Source of the DNA: Tersicoccus sp. Bi-70
GTDB lineage: Bacteria > Actinomycetota > Actinomycetes > Actinomycetales > Micrococcaceae
Reading direction: 5' to 3'
Length of the DNA: 59,927 bases
Assembly: GCF_001968825.1 (NCBI RefSeq)
Contig: NZ_MIEU01000013.1
Location: 1 to 59,927, forward strand
Shown here: one piece after another, positions 49,066 through 58,900 of the stretch
Layout: each line of letters starts with the position of its first letter
Numbering within the stretch: the stretch's first letter is position 1
Notes under the pieces: model-generated
Seen by the model: only the letters and a program-made list of their open reading frames with translations
The model's database searches: none
What the model was told of the DNA's origin: nothing
Program-made: the position numbers and the translations under genes

Positions 49066-50388
49066 ATGTCCGAGAACCCCACCCAGAGCACCACGACGCC
49101 CGCGCTCGTCGAGCTGGACCCGTCCACGCTGACTGTGGACACCAACGTCCGCGCCGACGCGGGGCTGACGCCCGCGTTCGTCGCCTCCGTCAGGGAGCAC
49201 GGCGTGCTCGTGCCCGTGGTCGCCCACCGGGGCGAGGACGGGACGGTGAAGGTGCTGATGGGCCAGCGGCGCACCCTCGCCGCCGTCGAGGCCGGACAGG
49301 CCACCATCCCGGTGCATCTGGTCGCCACCCCGGAAGAGGCGGATCGGCTGGCCAGGCAGGTTGTGGAGAACGACCAGCGGACCGGGCTGACCGAGACGGA
49401 TCGTGCGGAGGCGATCCACCAGCTGAGCCTGCTCGGGGTGTCCCCGACCCGGATCGCCAAGCGCGTCGGCGTCGCCAAGACCACCGTCGAGACGACGCTG
49501 GCTGTGAAGGCCAACGCGACCGCCACGGAGGCGCTGGCCACGGGACTGACCATCGATCAGGCCCTCGTCCTCGCGCAGTTCGACGGCGACGACGAGGCGC
49601 AGGAGCAGTTGACCGCTGTTGCCCTCCGGTCCCCGGAGTCGCTGGCGCACGAGGCGTCCCGGTTGAAGGCGTCCCGTGAGCGTGCCGCGCTCGTGGCGAC
49701 CGCGCAGGCCACGGCGACGGAGCGGGGTCTGACGATTCTGGACCGCAACCCCGCCGCGTGGGGCTACGACGGGGACGCGGTTGCGGTGGCCGAGCTGGCG
49801 AAGCCGTCCCCGACCGGGCCGGTCGCCCTGACGGAGGAGGACGCGAACGCCGTCTACGTCGGCACCGACTGGTCCGGGGAGGTCGTGCACTCCTACGCGG
49901 TGCTGGACTGGAAGTCCTGCGGGTACAGCCGCCGCCGCACCAGCGGCGACTACGGGGCTGCCGGGGGCGGGATGACCGAGGAGCAGAAGGCCGAACGCCG
50001 GGCCGTGGTGGAGAACAACCGGGCGATGGAAGCGGCCCAGGTGGTCCGCCGCGAGTTCGTGGCCACCTTGCTCTCCCGCAAGACCCCGCCCAAGGACGCG
50101 GCCCGGTTCATCGCCGCCCGCATCACCGGGCACGCCTACCAGGTCGGCCACAACATCGTCGAGTCGATCCGGATGGCCAAGGGCGAGGACGGCCCCGCGT
50201 GGGCCGCGAAGCGAACCACTGACCCGACGATGGTGGCCCTCGCCGCGGTGATCGGGTGCATCGAGGCCGACATGGATCGCGGCTCGTGGCGGAACCGGCC
50301 CTCCGGGGCGGGGGAGTACCTGACGGCCCTGATCGGCTGGGGATACACGCCCGCCGATGTCGAACGACTCATGGCCGACACCAAGTAG
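49066..50388 (+). CDS. ParB/Srx-domain protein
   Basis: 440 residues from ATG 49066 (AAGGAG). The N-terminal ParB domain has GLTPAFVASVREHGVLVPVVA and MGQRRTLAAVEAG, followed by an HTH (GVSPTRIAKRVGVAKTTVETTLAV). The C-terminal half is helical and not ParB-like. No ParA is next to it (parA is at 19597 with its own partner), so it is more likely a regulator or accessory of plasmid leading-region genes than a partition protein. Confidence 0.85.
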   Translation: MSENPTQSTTTPALVELDPSTLTVDTNVRADAGLTPAFVASVREHGVLVPVVAHRGEDGTVKVLMGQRRTLAAVEAGQATIPVHLVATPEEADRLARQVVENDQRTGLTETDRAEAIHQLSLLGVSPTRIAKRVGVAKTTVETTLAVKANATATEALATGLTIDQALVLAQFDGDDEAQEQLTAVALRSPESLAHEASRLKASRERAALVATAQATATERGLTILDRNPAAWGYDGDAVAVAELAKPSPTGPVALTEEDANAVYVGTDWSGEVVHSYAVLDWKSCGYSRRRTSGDYGAAGGGMTEEQKAERRAVVENNRAMEAAQVVRREFVATLLSRKTPPKDAARFIAARITGHAYQVGHNIVESIRMAKGEDGPAWAAKRTTDPTMVALAAVIGCIEADMDRGSWRNRPSGAGEYLTALIGWGYTPADVERLMADTK

Positions 50389-50475
50389 CCGCAGCGGGTG
50401 GTGGGTCCGGTCGAGCGGCCGGGTCCACCACCAGGGCGTGCCTGCCCCGGCGTGAAGCGTGCCGGGGCCGGGGCC

Positions 50476-50838
50476 CGGTCCTCGCGGGCTCGAACCGGGA
50501 AGCGGTCCTCGCTGCGCTCGGGCGGATGAGTCACCGCCGCCGGCCTCCGCAAGCTCCGGCACGTCGTCGGTGCCCCCTTGTTTTTCCGGCTGTCCTTCGG
50601 ATTATCGCGGCCGCTCCAAGCGGTTCAAGCCCCTCCTTCGTCGGGGCCGGCTCCTCCGAGATTCTGTCGACGCGCTCCTGCGTCGCTTATCTCGCCGGCA
50701 GATTCTCTCCTCCGCCGCCCTGCGGGTTGACCCGCTTTCCGTCGGCCGCAGCTCGCATGCTCGCCAGCCGGAAAAACAAATGGGGGAGAGGGACGCGGCT
50801 GGTTCCGTCCCAGCCCCGACTCGCCAAAGGAGCACGAC
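50476..50838 (+). repeat. GC-rich leader repeat, copy B (before DUF4192 gene)
   Basis: Same modules as copy A. GACGC-GCTCCT-GCGTC (50669-50684) is one of several small perfect hairpins. Ends with CTCGCCAAAGGAGCACGAC, the ribosome site of the next gene. Confidence 0.75.
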
Positions 50839-51861
50839 ATGACCAAGCGCATCACCGTCCGCACTCACGCCGACCTGCTCGCCCTGATGGAGCTGGCCTC
50901 CGGGCGTCGCCCGACCGACTCGCTGCTGGTCCAGGGGATGACCGGGCACGGGACCGAGCTGGGTCCGAGTCTGCGGCTGGATCTGCCTCAGCACGTCGAG
51001 GACGAGAACACCGTCCGAGCGTTCGCCCTGTTCGTGGTGGACACGATCACCACCGGCGGCCCGCTGGACCGGCTGATGGTCGCCCTCTACAGCGGGGACG
51101 TGGACCGGTATGGCGTCCTGACCGACGCGGTCACCGAGGCCGCCAACGCCGAAGGGATCGACCTGTTCCGCCTGTTCCACTGCGCCCCCGCCGCGTGGCG
51201 GACCGTCGTCCCCGAGCTGGACGTGTGGGCGATGTGGTCCGAGGTCACCCACAGCGCCGCCGGGATCGCCGCCCGCGCCGAGCACGGCATGGCCGAACGG
51301 CCCGCCGTCACCGCCCCCGCCTACACCGGCAGCGCCCTGCAGGGAGCGAAGATCGACCGGGCAGCCCGGGCCTACACGGTCACCGCGACCGACGGTCGGC
51401 GCCACCGCGACACGCTCGCCGCCCGACGGCTGATCACCGCGCTGATGGAGGCGGAGACGATCGAGCCCGACGACGCGGCAACCGTCGCGGCGATGGTCGG
51501 ACACCGGCCCCTGCGGGACTGGATCATGTTCGACGCCTACGGGTTGGGCGACGACCTGACCGCCGGGTGGCCGCTGCTGGCCTCCGGCAGGGTCGTGCCG
51601 GACTGGAAGCGGGTCGACGCGGTCGAGGGCGTCATCTGGACCGTGCTGACGATGACCCCGCCCAGCCACCGGGCCGACTTGTTCGCGGTTCTGGCCATGT
51701 TCGCGTGGACCAAGGGCATGGGCACGGACGCCGACACGTGGGCGGACCTCGCCGAGCAGGCCGACCCCGGCCACGTGCTCGCCGGACTGATCCGCCAGGG
51801 CATCCGTGCCGGAGTTCACCCGCTGGCCACGAACCGGCGTACCGCCTATCGGCGCAGCTGA
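50839..51861 (+). CDS. DUF4192 protein
   Basis: 340 residues. HADLLALMELASGRRPTDSLLVQ at the start, then DRLMVALYSGD and FHCAPAAWR, and a C-terminal FAVLAMFAWTKGMG region match DUF4192, common on actinobacterial plasmids and chromosomes with no known role. Cytoplasmic, no catalytic motif seen. Stands behind leader copy B. Confidence 0.85.
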   Translation: MTKRITVRTHADLLALMELASGRRPTDSLLVQGMTGHGTELGPSLRLDLPQHVEDENTVRAFALFVVDTITTGGPLDRLMVALYSGDVDRYGVLTDAVTEAANAEGIDLFRLFHCAPAAWRTVVPELDVWAMWSEVTHSAAGIAARAEHGMAERPAVTAPAYTGSALQGAKIDRAARAYTVTATDGRRHRDTLAARRLITALMEAETIEPDDAATVAAMVGHRPLRDWIMFDAYGLGDDLTAGWPLLASGRVVPDWKRVDAVEGVIWTVLTMTPPSHRADLFAVLAMFAWTKGMGTDADTWADLAEQADPGHVLAGLIRQGIRAGVHPLATNRRTAYRRS

Positions 51862-51949
51862 CCGAGCCGCAGGTGGTGGGTCCGGTCGAAAGGCCGGGCC
51901 CACCACCGCAGGCGGCTGGCCCCGGCCGAACCCACGCCGGGGCCAGGGC

Positions 51950-52319
51950 GCCGGTCCTCGCTCGCTCGGACCGGGTAGCGGGCCTCGCTGCGCTCGGACT
52001 GTCCCGTCCCCGCCGCCGGCCTCCGCTAGCGCTCCACCCGTCGGCGGGAACCCCGTTTTGTCCGGCTGTCCTGGCGGATTATCGCGGCCGCTCCAAGCCG
52101 GTCAAGCCCCTCCGGGGCCGGCTCCGCCACGATCCGGCACGACGCGCTCCTGCGTCGCTCCCATCGCCGCACCGGATCGTTCCCCCGCCGCCCTTGCGGG
52201 TTGACCGGCTTTCCGTCGGCCGCAGCTCGCAAGCTCGCCAGCCGGAAAAACGATGGGGAAGAGCAAGGGCCGGGCGGCTGGTACCGGACCGTTCCCCACC
52301 TCGCCAAGGAGAGAAGACC
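51950..52319 (+). repeat. GC-rich leader repeat, copy C (before DUF6573-like gene)
   Basis: Third copy: CTCGCTGCGCTCGG, CTGTCCTGGCGGATTATCGC, GGCCGCTCCAAG, GACGCGCTCCTGCGTC, TTTCCGTCGGCCGCAGCTCG, CTCGCCAAGGAG. It is closest to copy B. Confidence 0.75.
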
Positions 52320-52688
52320 ATGACCGACAACCCATTCGAGAACGCCGAGATCATCCACTCCTACACCCGGGCCCAGGCCCTCGCCGACGGTGTCCTGATC
52401 GACATCACCGAGTACGCCCAGCGGTTCGGTTTCGCCTACCCCGTGGCCGTCACCCGCGCGGTGTGGATCGGGGTGATCCGTGAGACCAGCGGCGCCGCCC
52501 AGGAGCTGAACATCCGGATGCTGCTCAACGAAGCCGTCGAGCAGGCCCGCACCGGCCCGCGTGGTGACCGCCGCGCCTTCACCTACACCAAGCCCGCCAC
52601 CGGGGAGACGTTCCTCATCGTGATGCGCTGCGGACCCGGCGACACCCCCGCCCCGGTCATCACCCTGATGGATCCCCTCGACGACTAG
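52320..52688 (+). CDS. DUF6573-like protein
   Basis: 122 residues from ATG 52320; the long upstream frame is only a run through leader copy C. IIHSYTRAQALADGVLIDITEYAQRFGFAYPVAVTRAVW fits the DUF6573 family of plasmid proteins; function unknown. Acidic, cytoplasmic. Confidence 0.7.
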   Translation: MTDNPFENAEIIHSYTRAQALADGVLIDITEYAQRFGFAYPVAVTRAVWIGVIRETSGAAQELNIRMLLNEAVEQARTGPRGDRRAFTYTKPATGETFLIVMRCGPGDTPAPVITLMDPLDD

Positions 52689-52753
52689 ACCACCGCTGGG
52701 CCGCCCGAGAGGGCGGCCCAGCCCCACCGGCGGACCCGCGACGAAGAAGGTTC

Positions 52754-53050
52754 ATGATGTGCGCGCACCAGCTCACCATCGAACACACCCCCGGCACGGG
52801 AACGACCATCACCGGGGACGACGTCACCGACCAGGACGTCGTCGACGTCCTCACCGCCGCCGGCTGGTCTCACACCGCCCCCACGACCTGGTCCGCCGGC
52901 ACCAGCGCGCCCGGCGGTGCTCCCGTGTTCCTGATCGAGACCACCGCGGCGCGGATCCGCGCGACCGGGCACGCGATCATCGTGCACATCGAAGACGACG
53001 ACCAGGCCGGCCTCATCCACCACCCCGCTCGAGCCCAGGCGGCTGTCTGA
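52754..53050 (+). CDS. small acidic protein of unknown function
   Basis: 98 residues. HQLTIEHTPGTGTTITGDDVTDQDVVDVLTAAGW and a C-terminal IIVHIEDDDQAG strand. No known family. Short distance (65 bases) from the DUF6573-like gene; likely co-transcribed. Confidence 0.5.
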   Translation: MMCAHQLTIEHTPGTGTTITGDDVTDQDVVDVLTAAGWSHTAPTTWSAGTSAPGGAPVFLIETTAARIRATGHAIIVHIEDDDQAGLIHHPARAQAAV

Positions 53051-53071
53051 CCCGGGCGCTACAGTGGGCGC

Positions 53072-53215
53072 ATGAGCGCCGACCTGATCCACCCCACGAC
53101 CCCGGTCGCCATCATCGAACACACCCCGCTCGAGGCCGCTGTCGATCACCACGAGCCCGGCCCGGTCATCGACTCGATCGTCGACCTGGTCTACCCCCCG
53201 GCGAACCTCGACTGA
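53072..53215 (+). CDS. 47-residue peptide
   Basis: Starts MSADLIHPTTPVAIIEHTPLEAAV and ends YPPANLD, 21 bases after the previous gene. TACAGT just upstream resembles a -10 box, so it could be nearly leaderless. Followed by a very strong terminator hairpin. Confidence 0.4.
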   Translation: MSADLIHPTTPVAIIEHTPLEAAVDHHEPGPVIDSIVDLVYPPANLD

Positions 53216-53252
53216 GAGCACCACCCCTGGATTTCCTTTGGCGAGGAAAACA

Positions 53253-53290
53253 GAGAGGGCCGGCGCAGCTGAAGCTGTGCCGGCCCTCTC
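53253..53290. terminator. long GC-rich terminator hairpin
   Basis: GAGAGGGCCGGC (53253-53264) pairs with GCCGGCCCTCTC (53279-53290), and CAGCT/AGCTG continue the stem inside, leaving a 2-base centre. Strongest hairpin in this region. Confidence 0.85.
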
Positions 53291-53339
53291 GCATTACCGG
53301 GGCGGTGGCGACAACGGGACGAACGAAATGGAGCGCCGG

Positions 53340-53879
53340 ATGATGACCGCTCGTCGCATCGCCGTTGTGGCCGGGTCCGCCGTGCTCATGTACCTGATGG
53401 CCGGATGCCAGGTGGCCACTAATAGCACCGGCCCGCAGCAGAACGGACAGACGGGGACCGTGACCCGCGTGATAGACGGCGACACCGTCGACGTCTCGAT
53501 CAGCGGCCGCGCTGAGCGCGTCCGTCTCGTCGGCCTCAACGCACCGGAGATCTCCCACGACGGCCATCGTGCCGACTGCCACGGCGACGCGTCCGCGGCC
53601 CACGCTCGCGCCCAGCTTGCCGGGCACGTCGTCACCGTCGAGGCCGACCCCGGCCAACCCGAGATGGACGCGTACGGGCGCAGGCTCGCCTACCTCCAGC
53701 TCGACGGTCGCGACGTCGGCGCCGAGCTGATCCATGAGGGTGCCGCCGTCGTCTACACCTACGACCGGGCCCATCCGTTCAACCGGCGCGACGCCTACCA
53801 GCGTGCCCAAGACGACGCGCGCACCCATGGGCGCGGGGTCTGGTCGGCGTCGACATGCGCGGGGGACTTCGACCGATGA
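53340..53879 (+). CDS. thermonuclease-like (SNase) lipoprotein
   Basis: 179 residues from ATG 53340 (GGAG at 8 bases). Signal peptide with lipobox LMAGC (C23), then an SNase domain: VIDGDTVDV, VRLVGLNAPE (R62, E70) and YGRRLAYLQLDG with the second Arg, so the active site is complete. It should cut DNA or RNA outside the cell membrane. Stop overlaps the next start by ATGA. Confidence 0.9.
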   Translation: MMTARRIAVVAGSAVLMYLMAGCQVATNSTGPQQNGQTGTVTRVIDGDTVDVSISGRAERVRLVGLNAPEISHDGHRADCHGDASAAHARAQLAGHVVTVEADPGQPEMDAYGRRLAYLQLDGRDVGAELIHEGAAVVYTYDRAHPFNRRDAYQRAQDDARTHGRGVWSASTCAGDFDR

Positions 53880-54361
53880 ACCTCACCGCAGCGGACGTCA
53901 CCCGCTTCTGGGAGCGCATCGTGAAGGGCCCGGCCGCGGATGACTGCTGGCTCTGGTCCGGTGCGATCGGCGACGACGGCTACGGCCGGTTCTGGATGTG
54001 GACCGAGCACGGTCAACGGGTGTTGCGGCCGCACCGCCTCGCCTGGCACCTGGCCACGGGGGCGGAGGTCGACGAGTCACTGTTCATGCGTCATCTGTGC
54101 GACCGGCCGCTGTGCGTGCGCGCCACCACCGACGCCCAGACACACCTGGTCACCGGCACGCACGCGCTGAACATGGCCGACCGGGCGCGCGCTCTGCGCG
54201 ACACCAACGCCGCCCCGTGGGGCATCGCCGGCCTGGGACGGTCACGGATCGCGCAGACCTCCCGCGCGATCCGTGACGTGCTGCGCGACCGTGGCTACGA
54301 CGCCGCAGCGATCGCCGCCATCGCCGCCGGCTACAACCTCGACGAACCGACACTGTTCTAG
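53876..54361 (+). CDS. HNH-type nuclease
   Basis: 161 residues. CWLWSGAIGDDGYGRFW, RPHRLAWHLATG, RHLCDRPLC and HLVTGTHALNMADR follow the HNH_3 pattern with zinc-site Cys. A helical C-terminus may bind DNA. Coupled to the SNase gene, so two nucleases of different cell compartments are made together. Confidence 0.75.
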   Translation: MNLTAADVTRFWERIVKGPAADDCWLWSGAIGDDGYGRFWMWTEHGQRVLRPHRLAWHLATGAEVDESLFMRHLCDRPLCVRATTDAQTHLVTGTHALNMADRARALRDTNAAPWGIAGLGRSRIAQTSRAIRDVLRDRGYDAAAIAAIAAGYNLDEPTLF

Positions 54362-54410
54362 GGAGTGTCTCCCATTGGGCGGATGGGTCATTCGGATCTG
54401 GTGGTGAGTC

Positions 54411-54944
54411 TCATTCGACGCTGGCGGCGAGGATCTCGAGTGCAACGTTTGCGACCGACTTGTCGGTCGTGTCGACCCGTAGATCGTTGGTGAAGCCCGC
54501 TCGATCGAGGATGTCCGCCAGCTCGGGGTGACGTTGTGCGTGCCAGCGCAGCGCCGCCTCGTCGTCGTTGTGCCGTCTCGTCAGCCGCGAGAGGACCGCG
54601 TCTGGCGACGCTGTCAGGCGAACGTGCAGCATCCTTCTCACGGCCAGCGCGGCAGCAGTTCGTTCAAGTTCGTCAATGGTTTCGACGACCGTAGCGACGA
54701 CGAGCAGCCGAGCGCCGGCGCGGCGAAAGTTCGCGGCAATCGCCTGCATGTTCTCCAGCGCCAGCGCGGTCCGGAACGGGTCGCTGGGTGGCGAGGGCCA
54801 CGATCGGCGTAGCCAGTCGACGTCGATCACCGCTCCGGGGATGCCGCGCTGCATAACCTCGTCGCCGAGCACCTCAGCGGTTGTCGTCTTGCCTGTGCCG
54901 ACGCTCCCGTTGATCAGCACGGTGTCGAACTTCGCGTTGGGCAT
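54411..54944 (-). CDS. P-loop kinase-like NTPase
   Basis: 177 residues from ATG 54944. Walker A GSVGTGKT at 13-20, a GAVIDVDWLRR segment, and a helical lid with RLTRRHNDDEAA. Size and order fit the AAA_33/adenylate- or shikimate-kinase-like group. The longer frame upstream passes through non-coding DNA. Substrate unknown. Confidence 0.75.
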   Translation of the reverse strand: MPNAKFDTVLINGSVGTGKTTTAEVLGDEVMQRGIPGAVIDVDWLRRSWPSPPSDPFRTALALENMQAIAANFRRAGARLLVVATVVETIDELERTAAALAVRRMLHVRLTASPDAVLSRLTRRHNDDEAALRWHAQRHPELADILDRAGFTNDLRVDTTDKSVANVALEILAASVE

Positions 54945-55036
54945 TACCCCACGGTATCGATCGTCAGCGTGCACCCTTCTAGGGCGAGCCTCACTGTGAA
55001 TATAGGAGACACGCCCTAGTCGGTCACCACGCGAAC

Positions 55037-55081
55037 CGAAGGAGGGCCCGGCCCCGCAGCGTGGACCGGGACCCTCCTTCG
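55037..55081. terminator. hairpin between opposing genes
   Basis: CGAAGGAGGG (55037-55046) and CCCTCCTTCG (55072-55081) are a perfect 10-bp stem, with partly paired CCGG inside. It ends the minus-strand gene at 55093. Confidence 0.75.
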
Positions 55082-55092
55082 TTGTGTCGGTG

Positions 55093-55536
55093 TTACGCGG
55101 CCGGAACCGCATCGTTGGCGTCGCCGGCGGCCGCCTCACCATCGCCAGCATCCGCGGGCTTGCCTGCCTCGCCCCCGCGCTCATCCCGCTGGTCGTCGAC
55201 GGGCCGTTCGCCCGCCTTACCGAGGCGGCGCACCGCCGCAGCGCTCAACCCGAGCAGTTCAGCAACCCCGGCGACCGGCTCACCGGTGGCGAGCATGTCG
55301 CGTGCGACGTCGTCGGCTTTCGCGAGCGAGCCGGCCGCCTGCTTCTCGCCCTTATCGATCTCGCGTTGCGCTGCAATCTCGGCCCTGGCGCGCGCGTCGT
55401 CCGCGCCGTCCAGATGTGAGAAGTAGGTCGCCGCCAGCTTCTCGAGATTCTCGGCCCTGGCGACCCTTTCGGCCGCTCGGGCCCGTGCCGACTGACGCGC
55501 CTCCAGCGCCTTGCCACTCTTCCGTTGTGCTGCCAT
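55093..55536 (-). CDS. coiled-coil plasmid protein, transfer-associated
   Basis: 147 residues from ATG 55536. Arg/Ala/Glu-rich helices (about 10-75) predict a coiled coil; then GVAELLGLSAAAVRRLGKAG resembles a small HTH; the end is Asp/Gly/Ala-rich. It is divergent from traA with the candidate oriT between them. It could be an oriT-binding accessory protein, which is inference from position. Confidence 0.6.
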   Translation of the reverse strand: MAAQRKSGKALEARQSARARAAERVARAENLEKLAATYFSHLDGADDARARAEIAAQREIDKGEKQAAGSLAKADDVARDMLATGEPVAGVAELLGLSAAAVRRLGKAGERPVDDQRDERGGEAGKPADAGDGEAAAGDANDAVPAA

Positions 55537-55631
55537 GACTGCCTCCCACCAGTTCGACAATGCCGTCACCAGCAGGCTACCGCCCCCTGTACTTTCCAAC
55601 CGGAGGACCTAACGGTCAGCGAGGCGGTGAC

Positions 55632-55880
55632 AGACCAAACTCAGGTCTGGACCCACCTCGGGCTCTCAGGACTCCGAGCGCATCCTGAGCGCTGCGATGA
55701 TCCGCCGTGGACAGCTCCGAGATCTTCCTCCGGTCTCGTACCTGCCCACCACCGATCAACCCACCACCGCTCACGGTTCTACACAATCGAACGAGCGGTG
55801 GAAAACGAAGAGCATGTTTCCCACCGCATCATTCTCATGTGCAGAACCGCATCACCATCGTGATGGCCCATCCTTCCGTG
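55632..55880. other. candidate origin of transfer (oriT)
   Basis: The 453-base gap upstream of traA has direct repeats CCCACCACCGATCA (55745-55758) and CCCACCACCGCTCA (55760-55773), and an inverted repeat CCACCGCTC (55764-55772) / GAGCGGTGG (55793-55801). CAGACC..GGTCTG (near 55632) and CATCAC..GTGATG (near 55850) add further dyads. Repeats of this type beside a MobF relaxase gene are expected of oriT; no nic site is assigned. Confidence 0.55.
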
Positions 55881-55989
55881 ATCATCGCGGCTGATTCCTC
55901 ATTCTTCGGACACGCTGAACACTCCTTGATCGTCACACCTCTTGCATCATGATGACGGTCGGCCTCCCGGCGGGTATTCTCGGGCTGTG

Positions 55990-58900
55990 ATGACCGTCCA
56001 CAAGCTCAGCGCTGGGGACGGCTACGCCTACTACACCAACGAGGTCGCCACCGGCGACCAGATCCGCGACAAGACCCGCGAGCTGGGGGACTACTACACC
56101 GTCGACGGAATGCCGCCGGGTCAATGGGGCGGCCTCGGGGCGGCCCACCTCGGCGTCTCGGGTGAGGTGAGCGAGGCGCAGATGGCCGCCCTGTTCGGGG
56201 AGGGTATCCACCCGGACGCAGCCGCCATGATCGCCGGCGGGGCAGACGAGAAGGACGTTCGGCTGGGTCAGCGGTTCCGCCGCCCCACCGTGGCGGACGA
56301 AACGCTGAACACCCGCACGGCGACCGCCCTGGCCGACCACGAGCGCCGGTTCGGGGCCGAACCGGACGCGGACACGCGCAGGCAGATCCGGGCGAAAGTC
56401 GCCGGGCAGCTGTTCCGGGAAACCCACGGACGGAACCCGGCCAGCGCCGAGGAACTAGGCCGGTTCCAGACCATTCAGGCCAAGCCCACGTCGCAGACTG
56501 TGGCCGGATACGACCTGGTGTTCGCGCCGGCGAAGTCGGTGTCGGTGCTGTGGGGCGTCGGCGGCCAGGACGCCCGCCACCAGATCGAGGCGGCCCACTA
56601 CGAGGCCATCGAAGAGACGATGCGCTGGCTGGAGAAGGAAGCGACCTACACCCGGCGCGGGCGCAACGGGGTGCGGGTCGAGGACGTCGACGGGGGCCTG
56701 GTCTACACCCGGTTCCGGCACTACGACTCCCGGAGCGGGGACCCGCAGCTGCACGACCACGTCGTGGTCTCGAACAAGGTCCGCGGAGCCGACGGGAAGT
56801 GGTCCGCCCTGGACGGACGACCCCTCTACCAGTTCGGCGTAGCTGCCTCGGAGCGGTACAACCGGCTGGTCACCCAGAAGGTGTGCGAACGCCTCGGGGT
56901 GGGCACCGTCCGCCGGTACACCGCCGGCGGGGACCGGCCCGTGTACGAGATCGCCGGGGTGCCCGTCGACGCGATCGAGGCCGCCTCCACCCGGCGAGGA
57001 AGCATCGACGCCGAGCTGGCCCGGTTGCGTGACGAGTTCGTCGAACGCAACGGGTACGAGCCGTCCAAGAAGCAGCAGATCGCCCTCGCGCAGCAGGCGA
57101 CGTTGGCGACCCGACCCCACAAGCCGGAGACCCGTCGGCTGGCTGACCTGGTCGAGGGATGGACCGAGACGTACGGGCAGCTGCCCGGGGTGCAGGTCGG
57201 CGCGGCCGCGGTCGAGACGGCACGGGAGCACCGATTCGATGGGCTGTCCCAGATGGTCCGGGCCGGGGAACCCGAGCCCGTGGCGCACGCGGCGATGCTC
57301 GACCCGATGACCGAAGCCCGGGAGGTCATCGCCCGCCTCGAGCTGGACCGCGGGGTGTGGGGCGAGCAGCACGTGATCGCCGAGACCACCCGCCGGCTGA
57401 CCGCCCGTCTGGGTGGGCAGGCCGCCCCGGACGACCTGCACGCGGCGATCGTCGAGGCCGCCCTGAACCACCACTCCCTCTCGGTCACCCCGCAAGAGGC
57501 GCGCCCCACCCTCGAGGCCCTGTCCCGCGCCGACGGGGTCTCCAAGTACACGCGCCCGCACCGGAGGATGTGGACCTCCGCCGCGGTGATCGCCAGCGAG
57601 GACCGGCTCTTGACGGCCGCCGGCACCACCGTCATCCCCGCCGCCGTGGAGGCGAACTTTCAGGCGGCCCTGGCCCGGCAGGACGTCGTTTTCAACGCCG
57701 GTCAGCTGGCCATGGCCCGCGAGTTCGCGACCAGCGGCAAGCTCCTGTCATTGGGGATCGGCCCGGCCGGCGCGGGCAAGACCACCGCGCTGCGCCTGAC
57801 CGCCGACACGGTCCGGCAGGCCGGCGGAAACGTCATCGGCCTCGCACCGACCGCCGCGGCCGCGAAGGTGATGAGCGACGAACTCGGCGCGACGGCGACG
57901 ACCATCGACGCGTTCGTCCTCGCACACCAACCCGGCGCCCGCACAGCGGCCGCCGGCGGTGCTGGGCCGGTGGTGCAGCCCGGAGACGTCATCATTCTCG
58001 ATGAGGCTGGCATGGTCTCCACCCGCCTGTTCGCCGAGGCCGTGACCATCGCCGAAGCCCACGGGGCGGTCGTGCGGGCACTAGGGGACGATCAGCAGCT
58101 CTCCGCCGTCGGCGCCGGCGGGGCGCTGCGCCTGCTCGACCGCCAGACACCCGCGGTCCACCTTGAGGACCTGCACCGGTTCCGCACCCGGGGCGAGGAC
58201 ACCGCGACCCTCGCGCTGCGCGAACCCCCCGCCGTCGGCACCGACGACCCATGGGGCTTCTATCGCGAGCACGGCCGGCTGCAGGCCGGGGACAAAGAGA
58301 CCATGACGTCAGCGGTGTATGAGGCATGGCAGGCCGACACGATTGCCGGGAAGAACGCGATCATGGCCGCCTCCGATAACGCCACCGTCACCGAGCTGAA
58401 CGCTCGCGCCCAGGCGTTCCGCCTCTCCACCGGCGAACTCGACCCCACCACGTCGGCACCGCTGCGAGACGGGCTGGCCGCGCACGTGGGCGACCTGGTC
58501 GTCACCCGCCGCAACGACCGGCGGATGGGCCTGCACGAGGGCAAGGACTTCGTCAAGAACGGCGACGTGTGGACCGTCGAAGCGATCCGCCCCGATGGGT
58601 CCCTGGCCGTCACCCACACCGGCCACCACGGCGCCATCGACCTGCCGGCCGAGTACGTCGCGCAGAACACGATGCTCGGGTACGCCCACACCATCCACCG
58701 CACCCAGGGCACCACGTGCGACACCACGCACGCCCTCGTCGACTCCCGGCTGTCCCGGTCGCTCGCCTACGTCGCCGGGTCCCGTGGCCGGGAGTCCAAC
58801 CGGTTCTACGTCGCCCTGGGGGACGGGGAGACGATGACCGAGGCCCTGGCCTCCATCGCCGGGAACCACGACACCAACCTGACCGCGCACGAAGTCACCG

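Noticed and set aside
48690-52319. CRISPR array
   Set aside because: Repeats are ~370 bp and separated by whole genes; there are no short regular spacers and no cas genes.
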